This document shows positions 21,999 through 34,165 of a stretch of 64,000 nucleotides of DNA, one piece after another. A program made the position numbers and the translations under genes. Under the pieces are notes generated by a model. The model was given only the letters and a program-made list of their open reading frames with translations. It did not search any database and had not been told where the DNA came from. Source of the stretch: Typha latifolia (Eukaryota; Streptophyta; Magnoliopsida; Poales; Typhaceae). The stretch lies in assembly GCA_019914945.1 (NCBI GenBank), contig CM034109.1:8672479-8736478 (forward strand). Direction: 5' to 3'. Each line of letters opens with the position of its first letter. Position 1 is the stretch's first letter.

Positions 21999-23981
21999 CT
22001 AATTTGAGCAGCAACCAACTTTCTTCATCGCTGATACATCGTCCTTGTTGCCGACATTAATGGTCTGCCCCCTTGGCACTGCTGCTGGATCATCACCAGC
22101 ATCGAGTGTCTTCTTACTTGATACATGATAGATCTGCGTGAGCACTTCAGTAAAGGCATTCTCCACATTCATTGATTCCAAAGCAGATGTTTCCATGAAA
22201 AAGGTATTTTCTCTCTCAGCAAAAGATGTTGCATCCTCAGTAGATACAGCCCTGAGGTGGCGCAAGTCTGCTTTATTCCCCACAAGCATGATCACTACGC
22301 TGGAATCCGTATGATCCCTAAGCTCCTTCAACCATCTTTCCACATTCTCAAATGTGACATGACGAGTAACATCATAAACGATAAGTGCACCAAGAGCTCC
22401 TCTATAATATGCACTTGTGATTGCTCTGTATCTATTGAAGCAAGAACAAGAGAAAACAAGGTTCATACAAAGTTGTCGATTAAATATTAGTTTAACAATT
22501 CTTTGTCAATTTAGAATGAAGGCAGAAAGTTGCAAGAGCATGAAGAGATTTGCACTCAAGATAAAGGACAAATTAAATAAGTGATAAAGGCAATTATTCC
22601 AACAAAAGCACAGTGAAATGGACAGATCTCAAAGTCCCTGCAGTATTTTTTTTTTAAATGTCATCATATGCTTCAATAGAAGTGGAAAACACAGCTCCAA
22701 ATGAACAATGATTATTTGAAAACCCTGCCCTGTTTCCTAAGCACAATATTTTAAAAAAAATAAGCAGATATTACAATCATAAAAAATGTTATGAGAACAG
22801 CCAAAAGGTAAGAGCTAAATCACAAATTGAATGCAGTAGATCACACAGGAAGAATTTATGAACAAGTAGAACCGTAAGTCTTACAACATAATACTATGAC
22901 TATAACCTATAAGCTTATCAGCCAATACAAATTAAAGTCACCGACACAGGTTGATGGAAATTATGAAAGTTCTTAGATTTTAATCAACAGTAAACTCAGA
23001 AGAAAAGGCACCATAAAAAAAAAAATTAATGTAGAGCACCTGTAGACTGCCTGTAGTGGTTGATTATTAAGAAGAAGAAAGGGGGCAAAATGGAAAGACA
23101 TCAAAATAACTTAAAAGAGGGACACAAACAGAGATAGAAAGAGGACATTTTATCAATGGGCCCGCGAAAATGACCTACTTGCCAGACATTAAGGGTTCGG
23201 TGCAAGTAATAGTTTTCCTTCTTAAAAATGCTTGCACATGACATTTAAAGGGCAAAAAGACAACAAATAAATTCGATGTAGAACAGATATAATATCTTCA
23301 TACAATCATGATTACATGTATCTACAATTATACAACAGGCAAAAACAAATTCAAATGATTAATCAAATGCTCAAGCTGGCTAAACAACTCTTGAACTCTT
23401 AAAGATTGGTCACGAAATACTAGGATAGCTATTTGCGTATCATACCATCCAAGATTTAGGGTTCCATAAATTACAAGAGGCTATTCTTCTATAATTCAAG
23501 AAAGCATCGAATTCTTTACGGAAGAATTCAGATCAAAGGCATAGACGAACAATTCCACGCTCAATTGATTCTTTTTCCGGTATCTAGAGAGAGAAACCCT
23601 AACCGGATCCAGCATAGTCCTGCACGAGGAAGACACTAACTCTCCCGAGATATAAGGCATAAGATCGGATCAACGAATCAGGATTCTTCGATCCGATCTG
23701 GATCTAAGGAGATGCGAGCCAAACCATGCCCAAAGAAACGAAATGAAAGTGGAGGAAGGACACCTTTCTTGGCCGGCGGTGTCCCAAATCTGGGCCTTGA
23801 CGACCTTGTCGTCGACGCGGATGCTCCGGGTGGCGAACTCGACGCCGATAGTGGATTTCGACTCGAGGCTGAACTCGTTGCGCGTGAAACGGGAAAGGAG
23901 GTTCGATTTGCCGACGCCGGAGTCGCCGATAAGCACCACCTTGAAGAGATAGTCGTAGTCGTCCTCCGCCCTATACGCCAT
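21999..23981 (-). CDS. RABA1-type Rab GTPase (Rab11 family)
   Basis: Two exons on the minus strand, 23981-23764 and 22431-21999, joined in phase 2, giving 216 aa. The nucleotide-binding motifs are complete: P-loop GDSGVGKS (19-26), switch I with the conserved Thr in [17 protein letters not shown] (66-73), NKAD and ETSAL. The C-terminus KKVGCCSN has a double cysteine for geranylgeranylation, which anchors the protein to membranes. The [14 protein letters not shown] start and the [16 protein letters not shown] tail are typical of plant RABA1. These GTPases cycle between GDP and GTP forms and direct traffic between the trans-Golgi network/recycling endosome and the plasma membrane. The intron position within the WDTAGQER codon region is usual for RABA genes. 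Subgroup beyond RABA1 is not assigned. Confidence 0.95.
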
Positions 23982-25713
23982 TCTACCTTTCTCTCCCTCC
24001 TCCGCGCCGCCTTCCTCCGGCGATCAGATCCGATGATCTATTCTACTCCTCGGTAGGGGAAGGTGGTGGTCGCTGCGAAGGTCCTTGTCATCTAGAGATA
24101 GAAAGAGAGGAGGTTAGAAGAACGTCGGTAGATTAGACGGACAAAGAGGAAGATAAAAAATGCGGGCCGGATTTGCAAAGCTTATGAAAATTCGATTTGC
24201 ATATTGATACCCTATGATCCAGAAATTTGTGAGGGTATTTACGAAATATAAACTCTACTTTTTATGCTGTAAAAGCTAAGCTAATGAATACTAGGTTAAG
24301 TTTTTTGTAATAAAAATAATAATTTTAATTTTCCTTTCCTCATGTACAGTGAAAATATATGGGGGTGTTATATACAAAATTTCATAATATATTAATAAAT
24401 AAATAATAAAAATAAATAAAAAGAGAGCTGAGATATAAGCTATATATTAACTCAGGTGGAAAAGAAGAAAGTTCTCTGATATATTACATTCACCGTAGGT
24501 ATGAATACGAATAACAAAAATTAAAAAAATATAACAGTTGAGAATATTAAAAAATAATACTACGAATATTAGCTCAGAGGGTTGTCCCGTCTGTTACACT
24601 ATAATCACTATCACATTGATCGAATCTCCTTCAAAATAATTCTCTCGAAGTGATGTATGTTCTTGAAACTGGTAAGATCTACTTAATATACTTTTGTCTA
24701 TTCCTGTGTTCTTTTTTTCTTTTTTTATTCGATTTTTCCTGCGTTCGAAGATTCACGTTAGATACATAGGCACATTAATTATACCCCTTGTTCGATCGAG
24801 TTATTTATATGGCATGTCGTGTCAGGATTGGACAGGATTGATGGCTAAGTATGGTACGCGTTTGTCGGATTTCAAATTACTTTTATATCTAGAAGCTTTT
24901 ATATATTAACTAGTAAAATACATACCGGTTGAAATAAAAATTAATAAATGGATATTCTATGTCTATATTTGACGTTCTTTCTTGTTTTCCCACCGTACAC
25001 TGGAGTTTGATCAAATATTATACATTTATACTGCTTTACGTTGCGTTATTCGTTATGCATGGTTGTGGACCAGGCTCAGCTCCTGGAGATTTCGTAGCTT
25101 AATGTATGGAGATGGGGTTTGGGTTAGTGCTATGCATGCATGAGTACGTACGCAATCTATATGGGTTTGGCCATCCATGCATGCATGAGATGTCCTTGCT
25201 AGAATAGAAGCATAACATTATTCGATTCCTTGGTATAAGAAAGTTATACTAATTAACAAAGTATGATCTTGTTCTAGATAGTAGTTAATCTCAAATTCAT
25301 AAGAATATATATATATATATATATATATAGTTATGACCCACAAAATTTGACGACAAACATACGCCTTTGACGAGTTTGTCAGTCAAAAACTCCTCCTGGT
25401 CTGTGTACGTCTCCAGTTACTCGTTATTCTTACACTCCAGAGAGGAATGCTACACGTAAAGTCCATCCAAATCCAAAAGAGCAAGCAAAGGAGGAGGTCA
25501 AGGTTTTTATCTCTGACATTTAAAATTGATCGCAATGATATTTCTTTGCTAAAGTTGGCATCCATATATTGACTTAGACTTGACAGGCATTCATTGTCCA
25601 CAAAAAGTTCCATAAACTAAACACGCTAATCAGTGGAAGGACTTCAAATCTTAAACTAAAAGCTATGACGCGAAGAGTTGCACTTCTCGCTGCATATTCT
25701 TCTTTTGATTTCA
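23982..25713. other. Intergenic region between RABA1 promoter and WOX9 3' end
   Basis: The RABA1 promoter and 5' UTR occupy the left part (GC-richer to about 24110). The rest is AT-rich and includes an AT microsatellite at 25304-25329. Several CATGCATG (RY-like) words occur at about 25132-25188. The WOX9 3' UTR should lie below 25714. No other gene was recognised. Confidence 0.55.
25304..25329. repeat. AT microsatellite
   Basis: About 13 AT units in intergenic DNA downstream of the WOX9 gene. Confidence 0.9.
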
Positions 25714-25791
25714 CTAAACCTGGATCAGAATAATAAAATAATATATTAGCCCCATAGCTACAATGAAACCAAACAGAGAAAGATAGCGATC

Positions 25792-25835
<44 letters not shown>

Positions 25836-27541
25836 CCAGATAGTAAGAGGCACCATGCTGCAGAGGCTGGATGGTGACGCCGAACTCATCGGTGACAACG
25901 GGGTAGCCGGAGGAGTGGAGGAGAATGGCTTCCTCCCCAAACACCTCCCTCAGATTGAGTGTCCTTGCGACTACATCAAATGCCAGCTCATTTATAAACA
26001 CCGTATAGCTAGCCATATTGCCACTATTAAGTAAACCTACATTTCCAAATAGATAAATTAAGCAAAAGCACCATTAGTATCAGTGAGTACTTTAGTAAAG
26101 CATGAGTTACTATTTATATCGGACGAAGTTCGTTTAATTTGAATGGAGAAAGGGTTTACGTGCTGCTCTTTGAGGAAATCCCCAAGTTTAGAGAAAAAGT
26201 CTCCCGAATGTATTAATTCCATGCACACGGCCAATCTAGGGAAGAGTGCCCTAATGCGAAGACCAAAGCTAATAGCTCTTTTGTCGTGTGATGGAAGAGC
26301 AGAAGAGTTTGACCACCATCTTCTCAATCTTTTCAACGATGTACGCATGGATATATATCTCCATGACATGACCACACAGCACGAGATTTGAGGCAGTTCA
26401 AACTCTTTTGGATTTTTAGCTTTTTTTTGTCAAAGAATATGTTGACTTCTCTATTACGTACCTAATTAATCTTTCTCTAGGAATCACTTTATCAGCTAAT
26501 CATAAAGAGTTTATGGACTTGCGTATTCATGAGTGGAACTACTTAATAATTAAATATCTACGCATAGCTTGAACAAAATATTGCAGTTTCCGATACTTAT
26601 ATATACTTAGTCATTGCTTTGCTTTAATGAGATAGACAAGAAAGAACAAACATCAAACTATAGGTGAGGAGAGAAGAAGAAATATATCATACCAAGTCAC
26701 ATACCTTGTATCTCGTTGAACTGACCAGTAACACTTGAAGCAATAGCATGATCAATCGTAGCTGCACAAGCGACAGCATCATATCCATGGTGCACCTCCA
26801 TCTGCTTAGCTTTCATCTCATCCTGATCTCCACTCTTGCACCACTCTTGCCCCATGACCTCTGCCAAAGCGAACCCATATCCATTTGTTGACCCCTGTGA
26901 ATAAAAACTCTCACTACTATAATCCACAGAGCCATCGTAGCACATCTGTGACGTCATCGTCATCACATCCATAGGTAAGTTCGACGCCGGGGGCTTATCG
27001 GCCCCCGACGATCGATCGGACGAGGAAGAGGGGGAGGATGATGAGGATGACGTGGCAGTGGGTCGGCTCTGAGCTCGGGTGGTGGATTGGAGGTGGCGGT
27101 GCTTGTTCTTGCTGCGGGACTTACGGTTTTGGAACCAGTAGAACACATTGGCATCGCCGACGTGGCCGTATTCTTGGAGCTGAGCTCGGATCCTTCGGAT
27201 CTCGTCGCGGGACGGATTCACCATGCCGGAGTTGAAGATGGCTTCTAGGATCTGGATTTGCTCCGGCTTCGGGTTCCACCTCGGCTTCGGCTCTGGGCTC
27301 CGCTCCTCACATCCTGGTAGAATATAAGACATGCAGTTTTCTTAAGCTTATCAATAGTGTAATAGCATGTCATGATGCCATGAGAGATGTAGATGTATAT
27401 ATATACACCTGAGGTGTATGGGCTCTTAAAACCACCAGATAAGAGAGAGGATGTGTTGATGTCATGATACTGCCATTGCTGGTGGGCATAGCATGGCTTG
27501 GACTTGAACAGGCTAGGCCAGTGCCTGTTGGATGATGCCAT
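25714..27541 (-). CDS. WOX9: WUSCHEL-related homeobox protein, WOX9 (STIMPY)-like
   Basis: Four coding exons on the minus strand: 27541-27409, 27313-26705, 26036-25837 and 25719-25714, giving 315 aa. The [17 protein letters not shown] start is the N-terminal signature of the WOX8/WOX9 branch. The homeodomain runs from about residue 52 to 117 ([20 protein letters not shown]... then [14 protein letters not shown]). A Ser-rich linker follows. The C-terminal block begins [12 protein letters not shown] and ends [13 protein letters not shown], also family-typical. The last exon holds only the final Val codon and TAG, and this restores the usual ending. WOX9 proteins are nuclear transcription factors that maintain growth in embryos, meristems and inflorescences. 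Serine replaces the usual second proline in [16 protein letters not shown]-like ATTATAA lies at about 27649-27655 (minus strand). Orthology within WOX8/9 is inferred. Confidence 0.93.
25793..25833. repeat. AG/CT microsatellite beside the WOX9 intron 3 donor
   Basis: A 41-bp AG tract, read as CT on the coding strand. It begins about 4 bases inside intron 3, directly after the GTATCT donor at 25836-25831. Confidence 0.95.
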
Positions 27542-27978
27542 GATGACTCTATGATGATGATGATGTAGAAGTGGGGGGGTTGAGATCTATATGTTACTCT
27601 GAATCTCTGATGAACTCTTATGGCTTCTGGTAGTGGATCCTCCCTCTCTTATAATAGCCTCACCTACCCCTTTATGTAACGTTATTATCTCAATTAATAT
27701 AAAATGTATATTTTTTTCATCTTTCTTATAGATAGTAGGAAGGAACAGTTCCTCACCATCTCCCAGAGAAAGCAAGCAGAACTCAATAAACTACAACACG
27801 AAACACCTTCCAGGGGTGAAAAATAGCAACGGGTGGTATTATCCCATACCTCTCTTACAGTGGCATTAAATCCTATATACTGATCCCCACGACTAAAGTA
27901 TACTGGAATTCCCTCGTATAAGAAGCAAGAAGGGCACGAAAAAATAAAAGATCATCTGCCTGGACTTAATTAGTACAC

Positions 27979-27982
<4 letters not shown>

Positions 27983-28045
<63 letters not shown>
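27983..28045. repeat. GA microsatellite (63 bp) upstream of WOX9
   Basis: An uninterrupted GA tract about 440 bp upstream of the WOX9 start codon. GA/CT tracts can bind plant BPC GAGA-binding proteins, which regulate several homeobox and MADS genes. A regulatory role here is inference. Confidence 0.95.
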
Positions 28046-28047
<2 letters not shown>

Positions 28048-28397
28048 TGCTATCTTAGTTTACCTTTGGTCTGTCACCTTTTCTACTGCTTGGATATTTC
28101 AACGAGATGAGTCTCACGAGGTTCAGGTTCTCGTTTGGTTGGCTTCAAGTGGTGTAGTAAATGAGGAGATAGAGCTATAAGTGTGGTGGGATTATTATAA
28201 TGGAAGGGGTTGTTGGAGGAGTAAATACGGGAGGGTAGCGAGGTGGAAAGTTTAATCGGAAAGTCAAGAAGGCACGTAAAGGAATTTCGGTTGGAAAATG
28301 AGGGGGGATGGGAGGTAGTAATTGGCATTGGGTTTATATCGGGCATGCATAGTGAAATGTGCTTAAAATGGATTGACTCGAGGGTTCTTCTTTTCCT

Positions 28398-28401
<4 letters not shown>

Positions 28402-28444
<43 letters not shown>
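28402..28444. repeat. CT microsatellite (43 bp)
   Basis: A second long tract, in opposite orientation to the GA tract at 27983-28045 and about 360 bp beyond it, further upstream of WOX9. Confidence 0.95.
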
Positions 28445-28446
<2 letters not shown>

Positions 28447-29080
28447 ATAAATACTATTGTTATATAATTATTATTGTTATCATATTTATTTCTTAGGAGT
28501 TAGGATTTCATATATATATATATATATGTTATGCATCTCCTGTTCACTGGGGCCCTAGTAAATGCCTCCGAGAAGCATTACTTATTACTTATATTTTGCT
28601 GGAAACCACACAGATACACGTTAGTTTTCCTTTTAATTTTTTGTTTCTTATTGTGTATGGTCACAGCAAAGTATCAAACATGCACACACATGCTCGCTCA
28701 CGTGCGTGATATAAATACAACAACATTCTTCGTTTAAATGCGTGCACCCACGAGCACATGGGGCGCCCAAAATCCATCAAGGTGTAGGGATCAAATAATA
28801 AAATCACTTAATTATAGGGTCTTAAATGAAAATTTTCTTACAAGGAAAAGCTTTAGCCTTGGCCTGCTTTATTTAAGGCCCAACCCATGCCCCTAAAATG
28901 TTTGTTCTCGGGCCTGAGCGGAAAGAGCCCACCATTAGGTTTTGGCAATTGGAAATGGAAGGGGAAAAATTACTGGAGCAAAGAACGAGGAGTACTTCGC
29001 AAGGCGTCAGTGGCCGCGATCTCAATCAAGGATGCGTCTAAATCCTTCCGAGGGCGTCGAAGTGATGGGATTAAAGGTTA

Positions 29081-29396
29081 ACTGGTGAGCGAACTTATTT
29101 TTTATGCAATTTTTTTTTAGGCTCATCAGTTAGGATCTTTAGGTATTTGTAGTGAATGCGTTAGGGAAATCGCTTGAACTTCTTTAATCGAAGTTGTTTT
29201 TGTACTTCCGTAGTTTTTTCTGGGGAAAAAAATCAAAGACTGGTGAGCGAACTTATTTTTTATGCAATTTTTTTTTAGGCTCATCAGTTAGGATCTTTAG
29301 GTATTTGTAGTGAATGCGTTAGGGAAATCGCTTGAACTTCTTTAATCGGAGTTGTTTTTGTACTTCCGTAGATATTTCTGGGGAAAAAAATCAAAG
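29081..29396. repeat. 158-bp tandem duplication (two copies)
   Basis: Copies at 29081-29238 and 29239-29396 are directly adjacent and differ at only about four bases (GAAGTTG versus GGAGTTG, GTTTTTTCTG versus GATATTTCTG). The high identity indicates a recent duplication. Each copy begins ACTGGTGAGC, which resembles a 5' splice site. Confidence 0.95.
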
Positions 29397-30315
29397 ACAG
29401 GATCCAGTAATTTCTGCATTGAATTTCTCTTCAATTGCTAAGTATCTGTGAGTAAGATTCCATTAACTGTCATTTTCTTGTCACGGTTTTCTTGCTCTTG
29501 GAATGTCCCACCGTAGTTAAGATTATTGAAGTACAGATTTACATTCTAAATTACAACTTGGAAATATGACAATTGTCTTTATATGGACCCTTCTCATGCG
29601 AATTTCAATTGTATTCTTAGTTAATGCAACTAAAATCACTGATTTACAAGGAGTTTGCAAGAACTGACCATTGAATTCGTCGGTTGTACATATCTCTCTA
29701 GCCGGTCGTGAAATTATGACTTTCCAGCTTCTCTTACGTAGTAGAACCCCTGCCAACTGAAATCTATTTACTGGAACTGGAGAAAACATCTGATTCTCTT
29801 TTTCTGTTCTTTTTTTCTCATTTGCTGTTTGTTATGGTAGGCAATAACCTTTCTATTAGTTCTTTTGATCATGTGAAATAATAAGCAGCTACTTAGGGTA
29901 AAAGCAACTTCCCTTTGATCATTCAGGGTTGATGCTTGACTTTCCAGGTATGATCATTAAATTAAATACGAATAACTTGCAAAAAGAAATATTGCATTAT
30001 TTGTCCTGGTTATGAAAGATAATGATTGCACAATTTCTTTTGTCATTCTCGACATTAAGATATCTCTATTTTGCAAAAAAAAATCAGTTAACATTACTCA
30101 ATTAGAGAAAGGAAAAAGTTTCCATCCTAAAGAAAATGTACAATATTACAATCTATACATCTATCAAAACATAATAGCTACACATTGTCTTTGTTTTTCT
30201 TTAGACTTCACTATATTGATAAGCTGAAGCGTTACTCATAGTCTATGTTGCATGTACTATAGGCTAACTAAAATTTTCTTGCCTTTACACACTCGGGATT
30301 GTCTTGTATTCTTCA

Positions 30316-31086
30316 TTATGAGGAAGACAATAAGCTTTCCAAGTAGGTTGTTCCAAGGTCCTCTAACTCTACAATTTCTTTTTCGTTCCCAACAATGTCT
30401 TGGACGTAATTGCTTCTCTTCCTTGCAGATAGTTCAGTATGAATCTCCTCATCTGTCTCCCATGTCCTCATTCCTCGCTTCTTAGAACTGCAATTTATCT
30501 CAGTGTGATCCAACAGACAGCCAACACTTGGGTCACTTTCTATGCCTTCTGTTTCCCTCTTTGTAGGGAAGTTTAGCTGAGCATGGGGACCTCTCATTCT
30601 CAAAGCAGCTTTGTCATATGCAAGGGCAGCTTCTTCTGCAGTTTCAAAAGTTCCAAGCCAAACTCGCGCTCCTTTCCTTGATGCATCTCTTATTTCTGCT
30701 GCATACTTTCCCCAGGGTCTCCTCCTCACTCCCCTGTAATGCCTGGAAGCAACTTTTATTGCTGTTGGAGTTCTAGTCTCAGAGGATGAGCATGTATGGT
30801 CTATGGAAGTTGTGGGTGAGAAATTCTTGTGGCTATTTGACAACATTATTCCATCGAGGAGCTCATCCCAGGCTTCCGCTCCCATGGATATCCATCTGCC
30901 AAGGCTTGGAAGCCTCTGTAAGAGTGCAACCTGACCTTCCTCCCCTTTTGAGGTTGTTGTGGTGCTGGTGGGATCATCATGAGAGCTGCAGCTCCTGAGG
31001 GCATCACCTGTGATGAAACTAGCCCAAACATTTTCAAGAATCTCTTCACGTGCTTCAGAATTGTGAGCTGTTATTGCCATGACCAT
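30316..31086 (-). CDS. AP2/ERF-domain transcription factor (ERF subfamily)
   Basis: A single-exon gene of 256 aa. One AP2/ERF domain lies at about residues 116-174: [19 protein letters not shown], then [29 protein letters not shown] and LNFP. The Ala and Asp in AAEIRD mark the ERF subfamily (GCC-box binders), not DREB. The N-terminal half has an acidic/Trp-containing stretch ([14 protein letters not shown]) that could be an activation region, and the C-terminus is acidic and Leu-rich ([17 protein letters not shown]). It should act in the nucleus, probably in ethylene, jasmonate or stress responses; the subgroup (perhaps IX) is uncertain. Two start codons lie close together (31086 and 31080). 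A TATATA at 31171-31176 on the coding strand's upstream side is a likely TATA box. Confidence 0.9.
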   Translation of the reverse strand: MVMAITAHNSEAREEILENVWASFITGDALRSCSSHDDPTSTTTTSKGEEGQVALLQRLPSLGRWISMGAEAWDELLDGIMLSNSHKNFSPTTSIDHTCSSSETRTPTAIKVASRHYRGVRRRPWGKYAAEIRDASRKGARVWLGTFETAEEAALAYDKAALRMRGPHAQLNFPTKRETEGIESDPSVGCLLDHTEINCSSKKRGMRTWETDEEIHTELSARKRSNYVQDIVGNEKEIVELEDLGTTYLESLLSSS

Positions 31087-32669
31087 TGTGCAAGTTGAGA
31101 GGTTTTCTTATGGTGGAGTAAACTGCAGAGAACTGGATAAGGGATGGTGGAGAGTTGATTGGGAGGATGATATATACGGATGCCATAGTTGACCATCTCA
31201 AAGCTTAGGTTTACTTAGTGAACAGGGAAATCTGGATCAGAAAGGTTAGGTAGCAAACACTCAAGTCATTCATCTCATTCAGCCTTCAGGTAACAATTAA
31301 TCTTGTAATATGTATTTGTAACTCATAAGATATGACGTTCTATTGCATGAATGTAGATTTCTAGAAGGGTAAGGCGTACGTTATGTTACCCTCATCATTG
31401 AGCATTTGATTACCATGAGAAGGAAGCTATAGATTAATGTTTCCGGGAAGGATGTTGTCAATTGCTTCAAATGGTTATTACTTGTATTCTATTCTAATAT
31501 CTAAAACCTAGTAGGAAAGCACTTGGAATGGGTAGAGGTTCTGTGTTTTTAAATTAATTTCCTTGTTATACATTTTAGCACCACTTTGACATTCTAACAA
31601 CAACATGGGTGGGTTGTTGCTAACTTTGAAAGGGAGTCTAAATTCAATGATGCTTTTGTGAAGGAACGTCTTGTTAGATATCAAACTTGACGAATAAAAG
31701 CTGAGATTCTTAGATTTGCTGCAATGAGCATTACGCTTGCTTAAGCAATACTTACATTTGTAATGCAATGTCTTTTTCAGAAGTCAGCACGTTGAAGCGA
31801 TGGAGTTGCGGTCTTGGAGTTCAGAAAAGATTGTTTTGGAGTGTGTTCATTGTATTGTATCCTGGTAGCCCACTGTTTTTAATCTCAATGTTCAGTAAAT
31901 CACAAGGAAATGAGGTAACGAGGAGTTATAATTTGTGGAAGTTTTTCTTGAGAGCTAAGTTTGATAGCATGGGAGTTTTGACTTTTGATTAGTGTGTGCC
32001 TTGGTAGAATAACTAGATTTTTATTTGTTTCTCCTGTTTGTTTAGAAATTAGTCAACTGATATTTTAATTTGAATAATATGATTACCCTAGAAAAGAGAA
32101 AAGTTAAATTGCGAATAAAGCATGCGCAGTGGATCTGAAGCCAAGGCAGCAAGAACTTCCTGCAGCTCTAATTGAACTTCCGGGAAAAATTATGTTTCAC
32201 TCCCCGTCTTTTTCAGTAATTATGTATATTCTGTGCCTTATATTTAGGGCTTTATTTTCAGAACACACCGTTAGTTCTTGAAAATTCAGCTGCGAAATAT
32301 AAATTTTCGTCGACTTTTTTTTTTATCGTTAACCAATTGTAGGTTGCCAGAGTACCGTCTGCAGGGAATTCCTGCACTCGGGCAGCAAGGAATCTGCCCC
32401 TCCCTCTAGATGCCAGAGAGGTTTCAAAGGTTTCGTTTTTTTCTGATCCAAAATCCATACAAGTTCAGAAGCAAAGAGAAGTGAATCGAATGCGTAAAAG
32501 TAAAGTCTCTCTAACACGTACAAGTAAACGAACAGTAAACCAAAACCCAACCTCCAGTGTACTAGAAAAAAAAAAAATTAGGGACTTCAAACAAACAAAC
32601 AAACAAGGGACACCAAAATTACACAAACAACCCCGTATACTTTTCCTTAATATTCTCTTTTAATCTCCA
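31087..32669. other. Intergenic region between ERF and peroxidase genes
   Basis: This includes the ERF promoter (TATA near 31171) and the 3' UTR of the peroxidase. An A-run sits at 32565-32577. Short open frames on both strands have no recognisable features. Nothing else was seen. Confidence 0.55.
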
Positions 32670-34121
32670 TCACACCAAGTGCTTGCTACAATCCCTCCTG
32701 ATCTCCCCCTTCCTTCCCTTCTTAATCCTAATCGTCCCCATCTTATCCATCCCAGCAGAGAAGGCCTGGAAAAACTTAGCCTTATCCCTCCCCAGCGCTT
32801 GCACGATAGGTCTCGTCCTGGGGTCCACGAACAGAGCCTGGTCCGTGGCCAATAGCCCCATCCTGGCCTCCAGGTTTCCAAAGTACATGTGGTCGAAGGA
32901 GAAGGGGGTTTGCACGTCGAACGGTGCAACCACGTCTTGGTTCCCACCATAGTAGGGGCAGTACATTTGCAAGGCCTTGAGGAGGCGTTGGTCCATGAAG
33001 GGGTCCGGCCGCTTCGTGCCTCGGAAGTCGTAGAGCCGGGCCACGAACTGGTCGCAGTGGGAGAAGCCGATGGTGTGGGCGCCGGAGAGGGCGACGAGGT
33101 CTTCTTTGGTGAGGCCCTTGGAGGTGAAGAGCCGGAGGAGCTCGTCCACTGTGGAGTTGGCACGTGGAAGGTTGGGCCGGACCTTGTGGGCCAGGGAGAC
33201 TTTGCTGTCTTTCCTACCCTTCTTTACTGCATAATATGGGCCCCCAGCCTGCGTGCATGCATGCATGCATCTTTAATTAGCCCTAATTAACACCTTATGT
33301 TTTACTTTTTATTACCCCAAAAAGTGCGTGAAAAAAACTAAAATATACCTAATAATTTCTGACGAAATAGAAAATATTCTACTATTTATAAAAATGAAAA
33401 AAAAAACCAAACTACTTTTCATCAAAATTATTTATAAGAGGGGCAACAATACATTCACAAAGGGAAGAGGGTTAATATTTATTTAACTTATCTATATGGT
33501 AATTACCAGTTAAGTGGAATGACCTCAAAATGCTTTTGGGGGCAATAATTCAAAACAAAATCTTAAAAGAATAGTATCTAAAGCTGAGTAATTGGTACGG
33601 TACCCAATGATTGCTTAACATAACAAGTGGTTAATGAGTGCACGTAACACCTCTTCTATGATGTATTTGATTCACCCAATTATCCATTAGAAGGTGAGAT
33701 ATCTACACTTGGAATATATGACTATTGACTAGTTACGTGCTTTGCCACAGCAAAGGGTTGAATTTAGAATATAAAATTTAAAATTTGAAAAAACTATTAT
33801 AAAATTTAAAAAAAATAATAAAAAGGAGAGAAAATTAACATTACCACGTAGTCATATTGGTAACAACATCCTAAGAGTTCTTTTAGCTCTATTTCTTTAT
33901 TTTAACTTCGAGAGAGTAATTTTCACTCGGTCACTTAATATTAAACTTTACTCTCTAACAATTAAACACATCCTAAAATAAAAGTGGTACATATACAGCA
34001 AGAGGTGGGCCATATTGCACCAAAGAATTGCCAGTTAAGGCACGACTCTCAGAGAAACAGAAACAAACTGCCAAATTTATAGAGACTTCCACAAGACAAC
34101 TGGCACTAAATCACATGCAAG

Positions 34122-34165
<44 letters not shown>

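Larger units (their letters stand above)
27542..30315. other. WOX9 upstream region and ERF downstream region
   Basis: The stretch holds the WOX9 promoter, two long GA/CT tracts, a short TA repeat at about 28510-28527 and a 158-bp tandem duplication. Around 28880-29090 is a GC-richer, promoter-like piece with GGCCC motifs and an open frame that ends beside a splice-donor-like AAAG/GTTAAC. It might be the first exon of an unrecognised + strand transcript or a gene relic. I could not extend it into a protein. Confidence 0.5.

Noticed and set aside
26058..26375. 105-aa minus-strand frame inside WOX9 intron 2, with stretches that look somewhat protein-like
   Set aside because: Including it would break the WOX9 frame. 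I recognise no domain, and splice sites on either side of the intron are good. A gene relic is possible but unsupported.
28083..28467. Frames partly encoded by the CT/GA tracts upstream of WOX9
   Set aside because: Microsatellite translation gives Ser/Leu or Arg/Glu runs; no other coding feature.
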